Assembly: GCA_016758965.1 (NCBI GenBank)
Contig: JAEPRB010000194.1
Location: forward strand, 1 to 64,000
Direction: 5' to 3'
DNA from: Circinella minor
Lineage: Eukaryota > Mucoromycota > Mucoromycetes > Mucorales > Lichtheimiaceae
Length of the DNA stretch: 64,000 bases
The number at the start of each line of letters is the position of its first letter. Positions within the stretch are counted from its first letter, which is position 1. Both the position numbers and the translations under genes were made by a program. Below the pieces are notes generated by a model. It saw nothing but the letters and a program-made list of their open reading frames with translations. It had not been told where the DNA came from and did not search any database. Of the stretch, positions 36,463 through 48,972 are shown in pieces.

Positions 36463-36896
36463 TAATATTATATTTTTTTTGTAGTTAGACCTCATTATTA
36501 TTATTATTTATATATAATTAACACATATTCCCCAAATTCTTTTCATTCATCCTTTCCTTCTTTTGCTCACCTTCCCCCCCGAGTTCACACCAAGCCCTGT
36601 GTTATTATTTTTTTCTTTTTACTTTAAAAAACCAACAATAACAATAACAACTTCTTTTTCACATATATATTTCAATAACAAAAAGTCATTTTTTTTCTTT
36701 ATTATCTATTTAAAGTTTTTTTTTTTTATATTATTACTATTATTAAAAAAAGTAATATAAAGGGTAAAACGAGAAGAAAAGAAGGCGAGCAATAATCAGA
36801 CGCCACAAAAAATACTAATATGGGTAAAGTATTTGAGCCGTAAATAGTTTAGAACAAAGAGGGAAAGAGAGGTGGGTCTATTATTAAAAACACTCG

Positions 36897-36931
<35 letters not shown>

Positions 36932-36949
36932 ATCAGCGTGTGTGTGTAC

Positions 36950-36984
<35 letters not shown>

Positions 36985-37126
36985 TCTTTCCCTCTACCCC
37001 CTTCACAAACAAGACAAAAAGAAGCTTCTCTATCCTCTCCCCCCCAAAAAAATAAAAATAAACTACATCTTTTTCTCACTTTAGGGTGGTGATGCTTCTT
37101 CTTCCCATTATACACCCATCGACATT
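36463..37126. other. Short intergenic region with simple repeats
   Basis: The ABCD 3' flank is followed by a CT microsatellite (about 36899-36929), a TGTGTGTG run and a (TA)n run (about 36954-36981), then a pyrimidine-rich leader before the ATG at 37127. These repeats probably lie in the promoter or 5' UTR of the RhoGAP gene. Confidence 0.55.
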
Positions 37127-40100
37127 ATGGCTAGACCACGAGGAAAAAGTTTCACGCAACATGCCCAACAACAAAAACTTCAGCAAGTTCAACAACAGTC
37201 TATCGTTGAAAATACAACCATCTCTACTACTTCAACGAATAACGAGGTAACCTTATATATTTTGTTTAGACTTTTGTTTATTATTATTATATATCAAAAC
37301 ACTACTTTCTTGTAAATCTTTATTATATATGACATTAACTGTTAATTCTATTTTATTACCAGCCAAACGTAAACGTCCAATTGGAATATATCAATAAATT
37401 AATAAAATGGAATCTTCACGACATTGATCACTTTATTGAAGTACTTAACGCGCGGTAAAGACATATGGATAGTGAAAAAAAAAAAGATAAAGTGTCGAGG
37501 AGAAGTGAAAGATAAAAAAAAACGAGATATATTAAGTATATAAATTTAAAAATAGTATATCGGCAGAAGAGACATATATTCAGTCACTGGAACGTATTGA
37601 AAAGCTCCATCCTGTACCTGAGCCGGAAATACGTTATTTTGGTGACGCACGGACATCTTATTATATGGCAACTATGCAATACAAATCATCCACGAGCGGG
37701 ATGATTAATGGACGACGTGAATTATTAAAAACAATGAAACTTCAACGCCAACGACTTCACACTGTCAGGGTAAACACACACATATATATATACATTAATA
37801 TTTGCGTTTAATAGTAGTTACTAATATTTATGTTGCTAGGATACACAAGAAAATCGACGTAAAAAAATCAAAAACATCCTTGGTGAAAAGAATACAAATT
37901 ATTTGCAGTATCTATTGCGGGACTATGTTAAACGACAACAGGCGTATATTAATAAATGTAAAGAAATTGATAGTATGGAAGTGGAAGCAGAGCATGCTGC
38001 GTCACAACATCAACAACAAAGGGACATTTCTAGTACATCCACTGTAACAACATCAACCACACCTACTGTAGCAGCTGTTGCAAGCAGTGGAGTAGGAGGT
38101 ATGTTTGACGAACAAGGTCCAAGAAAGTCGAGTGATAGTGATCATTCAACTTCTTCATATGATACCTCATATAAGCGACGCATGGGGGGATTAAAAGCTT
38201 TACGAAATCAAATTGTGAATGCCATGTCTTCCAATGTGGATCCAAATACACGGGTTACAAAGTTGAAACGGGATATGGTGGATCTAGGTAATATTATTTA
38301 TATAGTTCATTTAAAACTTGCTTGTTTTAGCTGTATATATAATTTACTTGCATGGTATGATATGCATATATAATAGATCGCGAGTATAAAAAAAGTGTCG
38401 TTTTTATGGAAAGATTAAGGAGAAAGCAAATAGAAACAAGTCAACATGCTATTAAAGTAAGTTATTGTTTTCTTATATCCAGATAACACAATAATATTCT
38501 CGGATAATTATACCCTTCTCTCTAATTATTTATGTACTCTTTTTAATTATACTGAATAGCACTCAGAAGTCATGTTGTTTGACAAGTCAGAAATGACGAA
38601 ATCTGTCTTACACAGCATACTAAAGGTTGAACAAGAGATGCAAGAAAAAGAGTCTGCAGTAAGTCCGCTGTACTTTAACTTCTTTCCGAACGAATATAAT
38701 TCACTCTGAATAAATCCGACAATGCAGCAACGACGACAACTTACTGAAATTTATGTATAATATATAGCTGACAAATACAGTGCTGCAGGCAACAGTCCAA
38801 ATGGATGGTCGTGCAGATGTTGCCTTGTTTTGTAATGAATATGATAAATATAAATCTCATTTTGATATTCCAGAACAAATCCAATATGATAATTATTTCC
38901 ATGGTACATTAAAAGGTAATTTATGAGCATGGGCTGAGTAAATATTCTGATTGATATCCTTTGTTATTGCTACTGCTTTTTGATATTTGCGATGACAACT
39001 TAAATATGGAATATTTAGTACCCGCCTACTCTGCCTTTCAACGATATACGTTTTTTTTTTCTTTTTACTAACTCTTTTTTCTCATATCTTTATTTCATTT
39101 CCATAATTCATGGATTAGATGTTCAATTTGGGATATCATTGGAAGCTTATGCTAAACTAAATCAACAAAATGTTCCTTTATTAATTGAAAAATGTATCAA
39201 AGCAGTGGAAGATCAAGGAGGACTTCAAAAAGAAGGAATATACCGAATTTCTGGTCGACAAAGTAACTTGGATGCTCTTAAGGTTGACTTTGAAAAGGAT
39301 GCATCAAATGTCAATCTTAGTAATTATGACGTGTTTACTATCGCTTCCGTCATCAAGGTTTATCTACGTGAAATGGAATTACCATTATTTGCATTACCGA
39401 TAAAATATCGTGCTGAATATTCAAGTAAGTTTATATTGTTGAAAGAAACGGATGAATAGGATATTTTCGTATTGTGATCGTCAAGGAGAAAAAGAAAAAA
39501 AAAAGGGGGGGGGGTTAGAAATAAGTTTGCTTTTTAATTATCGTAAAATACAAATATTAATATGTTGATGCGGCATTTATTTTATATTATTAGATAAAGA
39601 TGATCCAACTAGATTAAGAGAGTTGGAATATAATTTATCAGAATTAACGGAACCTCATCGACATACTCTCAAGGCAGTCATTGAACATTTAGCACGAGTG
39701 ACGAACCATTCAGAAAGTAATAAGATGAATGTACAAAATTTAGCATTAATATTTACACCTGCTATATTTCATGATCATAATAACGCTGAAAATCCAGGGG
39801 AATGGTGCAATGATAAAGTGTTTTCTGACTTAATTACTCATCATCATACATTATTCGCTTCTGTGGAAGCTTGTGTTACTGAAAAGAGTGAACAACAGCA
39901 ACCAAGAAAACAAAGCATAAATGCAGGTCATTTTCCATTACCCGCCAATAATAGTAATAATCAGCCACAACAACAAACCCATGCGCTGTCACCCACAAAG
40001 GGACTTTATGCAAACAATAACAGTAATGATCAGCCTGTAACGCCTGGATCTACAATGACTTTACCATCGCCTATACCCCAGGCGGCCACAGTAGCAACAA

Positions 40101-40291
40101 CAAATAATGATAATAATGATATTGATACCAGTAACACTAACAGTGACCATCAACCAACAAGTAATAGTAGTGGTTTACCGGCAGCCGTAAAAATGCAATT
40201 AGGAAGATCAGATTCTAGAGGAAAGAAGATTCTTGCAAGAAAAGATTCTTTAAACGCATTAAAATTAAGTCCCTCTTTATTACATCTCCAA

Positions 40292-40326
<35 letters not shown>

Positions 40327-40453
40327 AAAGCATATAAGAAAAGTATCTGCATCAACAAAAGAGTTACCACCTATTGTGGCACAGCCAGAAACGCCTGAAC
40401 CTTCCTCTTCTACCACTACAACTTCAACAACGTCTACGCCTCCTGTGAAATAA
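37127..40453 (+). CDS. F-BAR and RhoGAP protein (Rgd1-like)
   Basis: This GTPase-activating protein for Rho-family GTPases is coupled to an F-BAR membrane-curving domain. Fungal Rgd-type proteins act in polarised growth and wall integrity. Exons are 37127-37246, 37363-37454, 37556-37769, 37840-38287, 38377-38456, 38560-38658, 38768-38915, 39119-39424 and 39594-40453, giving 788 residues. The F-BAR part spans roughly residues 40-390 (NLHDIDHFIEVLNARISAEE, then long charged helices) and has a Ser/Thr-rich insert of about 90 residues near its middle. RhoGAP begins near 403, with the catalytic arginine finger R443 in EGIYRISG and the conserved NVQNLALIFTPAIF. The C-terminal 200 residues are low-complexity with a pure CAG-encoded poly-Q run. 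It is transcribed toward the PH-domain gene, with a 1.9-kb gap between them. Family assignment is firm; the target GTPase is not determined. Confidence 0.93.
40295..40327 (+). repeat. (CAG)n poly-glutamine repeat in the RhoGAP C-terminus
   Basis: A pure CAG run encodes about eleven consecutive Gln in the disordered tail, a likely length-variable site. Confidence 0.9.
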
Positions 40454-42312
40454 AATAATAAATAAAGTAAAAAAGTACTGGAAGCAGATATTTTTATTTT
40501 AATTTACTTTTCTCACAATTACTCATGTATATTGTTTTTCTTGTCTACACACTTTATTTCCCAGAGCTCAAAATATTTAATAATAATCTGTAATTTATCA
40601 CTGCGTATCAAAAACATTTCTCTCTCGGATATTATCTTATTGTTTGATTAACAGTTAAATTTAACTGGCTAATTCGATGTTAAGATCGACAACTCAAATT
40701 ACAAAATAATAATAAAGCCGATGCTTGGCGTGCTTTACGTCTTCTCTCTCTTTTTTTTTTGTAATACAGAGGATAAGTGTAACACAACAGGGCTTCGCGC
40801 GAAATATTTTTCTTTTTTTACATATTCAAGGCTTATTACCATATTTAGACTATCTTTTAAGATGGTCTAATGTGTGGCTTTCTATCAGGCTAACCATTCG
40901 CTCAAATTATCCTCTCTGAATAGCGTGTGTACAATACACTCTTCTAAGAAGTTAGATACGTATGGCTTTGTATTATAAACTCCTCTCTTCTTCCCATCTC
41001 TTCAAATAATAATGAAATAAAAGCACACATTTGTAAGCTATATAATTATCTATGTATATTAATTCGACTGGGGGGGATCGTCAATAATAATAAAAAGAAT
41101 TGTATCGAATAATCAACTCATCAAATTCGTTTTATTAGATGTAGCAAAATGTTTAAAGTGGTGACTTAGGGGTAAAAAAGAATTAAAGCCAAGGAGGCAA
41201 GCGAGATTGTAAGGAGAGAAACATATGACCATTAATAAACTACCTCAGTAACTCGATGGTTTAGCCACACAGAACACACAAGCAATTTTTTTTTTTACTC
41301 CTAAATTCATTTTAGACAAATAGACGTGGAAACCACGTTTTTTTTAGACAAACTCTCTTTTCATAAAACAGGTTGTTCTTGCGCGCGAAGTCAATGGTTA
41401 CACATGCATGCATTCAATTATGAAAATGGAAGTCCTATGAGTTCAATTTTTTGTTTATGTTTACGAATAAAAGTGATAATAGCATTATCGGTTTTTATAT
41501 AGATAATATGCCTGATTGTATCATAACAATACGTTTCAACTAATTATCACGAGAACATTATCATAGAAAATAGTGATAACCACTATCTTATATTTTCGAA
41601 TTATAAATAGTTAAAAATAAAACAAAGTTTTTCATATGTTTATCAAATAATAATAAATAATTGAAATAATAATAAAGAAATTGATATAATTAATTAACAT
41701 TCAGGTAAAAAAAAATATAATGGGCCAGTGAGTGTGTGTATATGTGTGTATTCGAGAAGATAGAAAATAATCAAAAATAGCTAAATAAACTTTGAAGCAT
41801 AATAATATGATAAATGATAAGCAAGAAAGACAAATAATTGACCGAAAATGTGTCCTCTTTGTTTAATTTTCGCGCGTAACTAAATGAATTATATTATTCG
41901 ATTAAACCTATCAATATGAATTTCATTCTTTTTTGTCTCGGCAGCGAAATACTTTTGGTAGGGTGGAGTGTGCTCGAAATTCGTCATCTTCGATTAATTC
42001 TTTCTCAACTTCGATGATCGGTGTCAAATGAAGTGAAAGCTGCAGTGTAACAATAGTTTACATTTCCTATTAGGAAATTCATTTTGATTCTTTTCTATTT
42101 CTTATACTCCCCCGTTCCTTAATCATCATTTATACCTCCTTCATTTATAAATCCTCAACTGCTACAACTTTTTAATTTTTTCTCCACTTTCTTTCCTTCT
42201 TTTGTAATAAATTCTTTGTTTCTTTTTTCATTTCTTGATTCTAACTTTTTAACATACTCATCATAATAATAACCCTATATCAACAACAAACGAATACAAC
42301 AAAGCTATAACC
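40454..42312. other. Intergenic region between the RhoGAP and PH-domain genes
   Basis: About 1.9 kb. An AATAAA at 40461-40466 lies directly after the RhoGAP stop and is a likely poly(A) signal. The middle is featureless AT-rich DNA. From about 42060 on, a long C/T-rich leader (TTTTCTCCACTTTCTTTCCTTC) and CAACAAACGAATACAACAAAG precede the next ATG. Confidence 0.5.
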
Positions 42313-43208
42313 ATGACAACAGTATCATTATCCAATAATTATTCCAATACATCACTTTCACACGATTATCAAGGCTGGCTTTTGATAAGCAAATCGCGAA
42401 AACATCTTGTATGGGGTGCATCACATAATCGATATTTCTGTACATTGGATGGCCAACAGTTACGTCTTTACAACGATCAGGTACATACATGAATATACAT
42501 TTGTCAATGATATCACAATTTGCAACAATAGGAGTGAATAGAAAGAAAAAATAAAACATGTATATTAACAAAATATTATTATAATTATAGAATGATATTC
42601 GAGCTAAAGTTATTCTCAACTTGCAACATTATAAAGTCGTACCAACAGGACGCTCACAACGAGGGGTTGTTTTTAACCGAACACCTTCTCACAAGACATT
42701 TCAACTTGTATCACGCGACGAAATCCATCAGCAGGATCTGATCCTCGTTGCAGAATCAAGAGAATCACTTGAAGAATGGGTAGACCACATGACCAACAAT
42801 AACAATACCAAGAACAATGATGATGTTTTAGAGAAATGGCTTGAAAGATTTGATGTGAATAATAAGTCTACAAGTCCTGAATCCTTACCACCTTCACCAT
42901 CATTTTCTTATAACTCCTCCAATTCCTCAATACATAAATCACCTATATCGCCAACAAGTGTTCAAACCACTACTGGCGACTACTATAACGACAACATCCA
43001 ATGTTGGTCTGATACATTGGTAAATAGACCTTCATCACCACAGCCTGTACCAGAGAAATCTGTTTCAACACTGTTTCAATCGCTTGTAGCACGAAGGAAA
43101 TCATCTCCTGCATTGTCAAATCATCTTCGAAGGGCTTCTGTTTCACCATCAAATCCTACAATGGCTTTACAATCTATTACAGATGATGCTACTACACGTC
43201 ACTTCTAA
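42313..43208 (+). CDS. Small PH-domain protein
   Basis: A pleckstrin-homology domain protein of 261 residues with exons 42313-42480 and 42591-43208. The PH fold occupies about residues 19-140. It begins YQGWLLISKSRKH, has the second strand HNRYFCTLDGQQLRLYND, a middle KVILNLQHYKVVP and the closing helix with the conserved Trp (SRESLEEWVDHM). The loop between the first two strands has Lys/Arg residues that could bind phosphoinositides. The rest is a Ser/Pro-rich tail with probable phosphorylation sites (SPESLPPSPSF, RRKSSPAL, RRASVSPS). Such small PH proteins usually act as membrane-recruited adaptors. No catalytic domain is present. The ATG is supported by the leader and by the immediate start of the domain. 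Confidence 0.88.
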
Positions 43209-43792
43209 AAAAAACAATGGTTGATCTATTGTTTTCTTTCTTGTTTTTTTTTTGTTTCCTGTTACCCTTTCCCCTCAAACGATAGACAATCTTTCAATAC
43301 CATACTCATCCATCTCTTTGTAAAAAGTTACCTCAATCAATTCTGTTTTATATATATGTTCTTTCACTTCATAATTTGTTGTTAATTAGTACAAATATGC
43401 TTTTTTTTCATACATTTATAATAATAATAATAATAATAATAATATACTATTAAAAAAGCTGAAAATGATAAAGAAAATTTCCTCTTTTTCTTCCAAACAG
43501 CTTTTTCCCCCCAAAAAAACAAACTCTTTTTTTGATTCTTTTTTTTTTTGTAACCCACTGCTTTTAACCACTTGACAAAAATATAAAACAAATATAAAAT
43601 ATAATAAATATTTTTGGTAAAAATAATATAATTTGCAAAATGTCTTTTTTAATGAACAGCTAAAATAAGCGAACCAAAGAAAAAGTTGGGGATTTGATTG
43701 TTATAAAAGAATTTGCTTTTTTGTTTTTTTTCACTCTTGAGAGAGAAAAATTTTAAATGCAAAAAAGTAGAAAGGGAGATAAAAGAACCAGC
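43209..43792. other. Convergent intergenic region
   Basis: This holds the 3' ends of the PH-domain gene (plus strand) and eIF5A (minus strand). It contains an AATAAT trinucleotide run at about 43418-43441 and T runs, with no gene. Confidence 0.5.
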
Positions 43793-44599
43793 TTATTTAG
43801 GAGCTTCCTTGACTATAAAACAAAAAAAAAGAAAATTAGTTACATATTTTTACTTTGTGGTACATAACCCATAGCAATACCATAAATAAATATAGAAGTA
43901 ATGCAAAAAGCACTTACAGGTCAAAGCGTGTTCTTCGTTCATAGCAGAGACAACAGTAACCAACAATTCCTTGCCTTCATCGAAATCACTTTGGATTTGT
44001 TCACCAATTTCGTTATCGGGAACCTTGACGTCTTCCTTGGTGGAACCATCATCAAGCATCAAAGAAAGGAAACCATCTTCAATGTTGATAAGGGAGTATT
44101 CACGACGGGTGACGTTGGGAACGTCCATGTTGTGAGTGGAAGGAGACAAATCTTCCAACTTCCTATAATCATAATAAAAGCAAAATCAATATAAGTATAT
44201 AATAAACTTTTAATATATAAACACATCAAAATACACACACACACACACATGTATTAAAGTATAGATCGATGTATACATAATGTATCAATCTAACATCATC
44301 ATATGTACTCTTTTTTTTTCTTCTTTCTTTCTAAATTCCTTTTCCTCTCCCCTCAGCAAATCAAAATTGTTTCACAAGAAAAAATTTACTTACTTGTTGG
44401 TGAAAATGTCAATGGCGACCAAATGGACCTTAGCGTGACCGTGCTTACCAGTCTTGGAGGTAGACATTTCGACGATCTTACAGGGACGACCCTTGATGAC
44501 AACATGACCGTTCTTGCGGAGAGCAGAACATTGCATGGGGTAGGTCAAAGAAGCACCAGCATCAGTGCCTTCAAAGGTTTCGTGATGTTCGTCAGACAT
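43793..44599 (-). CDS. Translation factor eIF5A
   Basis: This hypusine-containing translation factor relieves ribosome stalling and aids termination. Exons on the minus strand are 44599-44394, 44162-43918 and 43812-43793, giving 156 residues, the normal family size. The N-terminus MSDEHHETF and [17 protein letters not shown] lead to the hypusination loop [12 protein letters not shown], with K52 equivalent to human K50. The C-terminal OB fold reads [20 protein letters not shown] and [16 protein letters not shown]. The last exon has only 20 nt and supplies the final residues FKEAPK, so the C-terminus is less certain than the rest. A C/T-rich block on the minus strand upstream of the ATG is the likely leader. 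It is read toward the plus-strand PH gene. Confidence 0.95.
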
Positions 44600-46660
44600 T
44601 TTCTAAATTATTTTTAATAAATAAAAACATCAGAAAAAATAAAATATTTATTTATTGTTTTGTTGAGTTTTTTATTGTCATATTTTTATATTGATATTTC
44701 TATAAAGAAAAAGGAATAGCTGTTTTGCTCAAAACTGATGCACTACCAACTCACCTGTTTTTTTTAAAGAGTTGTGAAAAGGGAAGCGAAAAAAAAGTTC
44801 AGAAAGCTGACTGCATCTTAAAGCAAAACGTAAAATTTTCAATAAGCCACCAAAAAAAAAAAATCGGGTCTTCTCTCATTGTCGTAAAAAAAAAAAGTTT
44901 ATTCTCAATACCCTTCCATCCTTCTCCCACACAACCACACGTACTTTTCAGATATACATGTATGCTCGAGGCTTGGTTTTTTTTTTTACAACTCCACTTT
45001 TTCTTTTTCTTCCATACTTCTTGATGGTAAAAGTAAGAAAGTGTCTACTCTACTTTTTTTTTCCTATCGCTAAAGAAAAAATCAAAGTTGTTCACATGAT
45101 GATTGACGTGTATTATGACATATTATCTGCTCTGGGAATGTTTGTGTTGTATGATCACATAAAACTGGCAAAACACGTTTCTATGGCGCATAAAACTATG
45201 TTCTTGCCAAGAACTTTTCGTTGTCAAGGTGATAATACGTTCCTTGACGACGATAATCGAAAGCAATGATTTTTTTTTATTTCATTCATTGATTTTGTAA
45301 AAAAGATGAGTCTGATGTATTCACTCTTTTTAAACTTTAAAACAACTCCTTTCACATGCTATCGGAAGAAGGGGATTTATAAGTAATTAAAAAAGCAGAG
45401 AGTAAGAAAGTAAACAATATTATTATTCCTTTTTACTTCTGGATGCTATTTCTCATTAATGTAGTTGCACAGAATAGCAAAGAAGAAAAAAAGTGATAGA
45501 TTATTTTTTTAAGAATGAGTCAATCCAACTTTTTATTTAGATGGTGGTACAAATCAATTCAAAATAGGAATAAAGTAAGCATATGACTTTGCTTTTTTTT
45601 ATGCATTTCTGCAATGCTTAATTAAATCCATCAATTCCCCTGAAGTTCTCTTGTTAATGTTTTTTCTATATAATGGATCCAAAAATTCAAGAAAGAAATA
45701 ATATCAGCGTCGATCTTTAATGTATGATCAAATAAGTATATTAGTATGTTCATGATACCCTTTTTCTTGTATACATATTTGTCAGCATAGTAAAAATATA
45801 TTATGTCGATCCTTATACTGGGAAATGATGGATCACAAAAATACTAAAATTACATCACCTAATAGAACGACTAGATATGTTTCTAATACTTGTCAAGTTA
45901 TCTAAATGCAGTGTACTAAATGTAAGAATAATCTTTTTAAACAGGAGTACTTAGTTTTAACATGGTCTATACACTTATCACATTGATCATCATATATACA
46001 TTAAGTTAGAACTAAAAACTATTCTTCTGTCTGGACCATGTAATGAATAAGAATTATTTTATAATACAAGAGTTTACAAACAATGACATAGTCTGACAAG
46101 TTGAAAGGGAAGGTAGCCTATAAAAAACAGAGTTTTTATGGATCGTTTCAGTTACTATATTCTTTGATATATGCAGGCTGTATATAGTCAAGTTTATCAC
46201 AAGTTTCAAATATGAATATAAAAAAAGGCCCCTAGTGTAAACATCTTTATACATAGGTAGTACGCATGCTCGTATAAAAACCCTCATTACATCATAAAAC
46301 ACTATTTTTATGGGGATTCTTCTCGCATGGTACAGGATATAACCACGGACTTATGCGACACTTTTCTTGGGTAGTTATATTTTCATACGCAACAAAAAAA
46401 AACATATTTTACTCTCAGTGAATTTACCATTTTCATGGGCATACATTGGTAACATATAACATTTATAGCGTTATAATTATTATTTACTATTATTATATAA
46501 AGGGACTATAATGCTTCTGTTTCGAGAGGCTCTTTTTCAAAGCGACATGCTGCTCTTTTAATCATAACTTTTCGTGCTAAGACCATCCGCAGCGATGAGT
46601 GTTACACTCCTCGTTGGTTATGTTAAATTATACAGCTTCTTTAACACTCGGCTCCTTCAG
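44600..46660. other. Intergenic region upstream of eIF5A
   Basis: The first few hundred bases are the eIF5A promoter and leader. A plus-strand open stretch at about 45022-45269 (starting MVKVRKCLL, 82 residues) is protein-like only near its end and matches nothing I know, so I do not call it. The remainder is AT-rich without features. Confidence 0.45.
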
Positions 46661-46672
46661 CAGTAGTTGTTA

Positions 46673-46795
46673 TAGTGCTCTTAATAACACACAGAAACAT
46701 TGTCCAATGTCTTTCCATGCAGACTCTTGGATTTTAGCAAAAAAGTAAATATCCTTCTTCACGTTCAAAATATGTTTGTTCGGAATTATTCCACC
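46673..46795 (-). pseudogene. Harbinger-type transposase fragment (C-terminal part)
   Basis: The minus-strand frame reads FFAKIQESAWKDIGQCFCVL, which matches the family block FAKRQESARKDVERAFGVL of PIF/Harbinger transposases (Plant_tran/DDE_4 type). The third catalytic residue, the Glu of VERAFGVL, reads Gly here. Upstream of it, GGIIPNK may be a worn GIYPKW. This fragment overlaps the end of the other fragment at 47302-47715 in family coordinates, so the two are separate copies or a rearranged one. Confidence 0.6.
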
Positions 46796-46883
46796 TTTAG
46801 TAGAACATATAAATGCAACTCCAACAAACCTCAAAGCAACGGCTGAGGTAAAGAGAAACCGCGCCACAAATATGCGTTCACCT

Positions 46884-47099
46884 TCATTTTATGTTATCTC
46901 TACGTAATCGTCGCAAGAATCTAGCGATCCATGTTGTTGGCGACGAAGGAGAGAGAAGAATACGGTCGCGGTTTGTTATAAAGCGTCGCTCTCGTTCTTC
47001 GAGCACATGATCCACGCGCCAGCAACTATGATGGACAGGCTCGAGGCGAGGCCGGCCACGAGGACGATTTCTTTGTCTATCTTGCTGTTGTGGTGGCAC
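46884..47099 (-). other. GC-rich open stretch with AT-hook-like motif
   Basis: Seventy-odd residues on the minus strand are unusually rich in Arg and Pro, with RPRGRPR, the core of an AT-hook DNA-binding motif. It lies between two Harbinger fragments and begins just after a CAGGATGTG word that also occurs near 47225. It may be a relic of a second transposon gene or an unrelated insertion. No complete gene can be supported. Confidence 0.3.
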
Positions 47100-47301
47100 A
47101 TCCTGCAGTATTTTTTAACTGATTTTTATCACTATCCGGTTTTTTATTCTTATTACTAATATTCTTATTATTACCATTTGTTCTTCTTTTTCTTGCGACT
47201 GACGTGATGGTGATGGTAGCGTCACATCCTGCATAAAATTTCATTAACTTTCATGCTGTTCTAATAAACCAGTAAGTTCTATTTGGTAGGATAAATATAT
47301 A

Positions 47302-47715
47302 ATAATATATCTTCTGTTTGCTGCCAATCGGATGTCAAATCGTCTTGACCAGTATTGCCCAAGTTGAGTAGATCTCGCCTGGTTAGTAATACCCTTTGTC
47401 ATACTGATTGTTGTCGACAGTAAAATCAACTACTGGAGAATAACCATTGATGACACTGTCAAATAAAAAAGACTTGGGTAAAACATTGAAATTATCATAA
47501 GAACCAGGAACAGCCAAAAAAAATGATACCAGATTCACATTATCACGGGAAGCAACAGCTTCAAGAATAACTGTTTAGTACTTTTTCTTATCAGAAGTAT
47601 ACATTGCAGCCCAGTCAATGGGACAATTCTTTCCTTGCTAATGTATACAAGTGAGCGAATCCAACATACACGGGCTTTTCTCAGAGTCAAGGAACGTCCG
47701 AGGTCTTCCTCGTTT
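47302..47715 (-). pseudogene. Harbinger-type transposase relic (central part)
   Basis: One minus-strand frame, broken by four internal stops, follows the PIF/Harbinger transposase core closely. CMLDSLTCIH matches GMLGSLDCMH, GKNCPIDWAAMYT matches WKNCPTAWKGQYT, TVILEAVAS is intact, and PGSYDNFNVL matches PGSLNDINVL. NQYDKGYY then aligns with QYNMGYY, and IYSTWAILVKTI with IYPKWATFVKTI. The first catalytic Asp (SLDCMH) is Thr and the second Asp region is altered, so it is dead. No intact ends or target duplication were found. Confidence 0.82.
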
Positions 47716-47759
47716 GGTTTACACCTTAGAAAAAAGATATTTGAAAAATATTCAACTAT

Positions 47760-48972
47760 TAAAAAAAAAACTCAACCTTGTCAATGTTTATGTCATTCTT
47801 TGAATCTTTAAAGAAGAAGAAAAAATTATTTTGAAATTATGATTGGAGTTTTGAACAAAATAAAACCACATACATCGGCATTTTTAAGTAACTAGACTTC
47901 GACGACAGCTTTTAGAGGTAAACGAGACGAGTGGCAAAACTCGAATTCTTTTTATCATATTGTATATTAAGATCAAAGAAGACTATTATGCTCAGGTAGC
48001 TAGCATAAGGATAACTTATTCCGGTCTAGCTTATAAGTCAATTATCTTTATATTGGTATCGTTGTACAGTTTTTATGTATTTTTCTGTTCTTATAAAATA
48101 CGATTATGACCGAAAAAGAACCATTCTTGTTAGGTTCATCTGTTTGACTTATATATATATATCACCCTCCAATTCTTTAATATTTTTTAATACTAATATA
48201 GGATAAAAGTACAAGTGCCCATTGGTATCAAGAAAGTGATAGATTTTATCAACCAATCCAAAGCCAGTAGTTTTAATATGTACATCATGAACAACATACA
48301 ACTGGTCATTAAATAATAAATAAAAGTCAAATTTGGTAGTCGAAATAATATGGCACTATATTTCACCCTCACCTTATATAATCTGGGAGAAAATAATAAG
48401 AATGAGAGATAAGATATAAAAGTGTACAATGTTATCATTTAATAATGAGTTAATGTATATGTGTTGAAAGTTTTTTTTTATGTCTATTGCTACTACCATG
48501 GTATATTAAACAAAGCGATGAATATGTATGAAGGTTAGTATTGTTATTATTACCATTCGTTCTCACTAATATAGAACTCATGACACCTTTATCTGATACT
48601 GCGCTCTTCGAGTATTCTCATATAAACAGCACAGGACGTTCATTTGCCTAATTGCCTACAAGTGATACAGTATCGCTTCTCACCCCAATTAAGATCATCA
48701 GTTTCAGTTATAAAAATTGATTATGATGTCTACACTACTACTGTTATCTCAAGCTCAAGCCTTCTTCAAAAGTATGTTGATTCTATCATTTATGTAAAAT
48801 TATTTCGTACCACGAAAACTGATCGAAATTAAATATTCTTGGCCAAACACAAACAAACAAATAAAAATAAAACATGATTTGTAAAACTGAATGAAATTAT
48901 TTTTTCTTTATACACAAATAATCATTTTAAAATATTATTTCTCTAACATATGCGTTTGTTGGTATTTTTTTT
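47760..48972. other. 3' flank beyond adenylosuccinate synthase
   Basis: About 1.2 kb of AT-rich DNA. It contains no supported gene, repeat or RNA. The piece next to 48972 is the 3' UTR side of the synthase. Confidence 0.45.

Noticed and set aside
44958..45269. Plus-strand frame of 103 codons upstream of eIF5A
   Set aside because: The first third is a homopolymer translation. The rest has no recognised signature and lies in the divergent upstream region of a strong gene. Kept only as a possibility.
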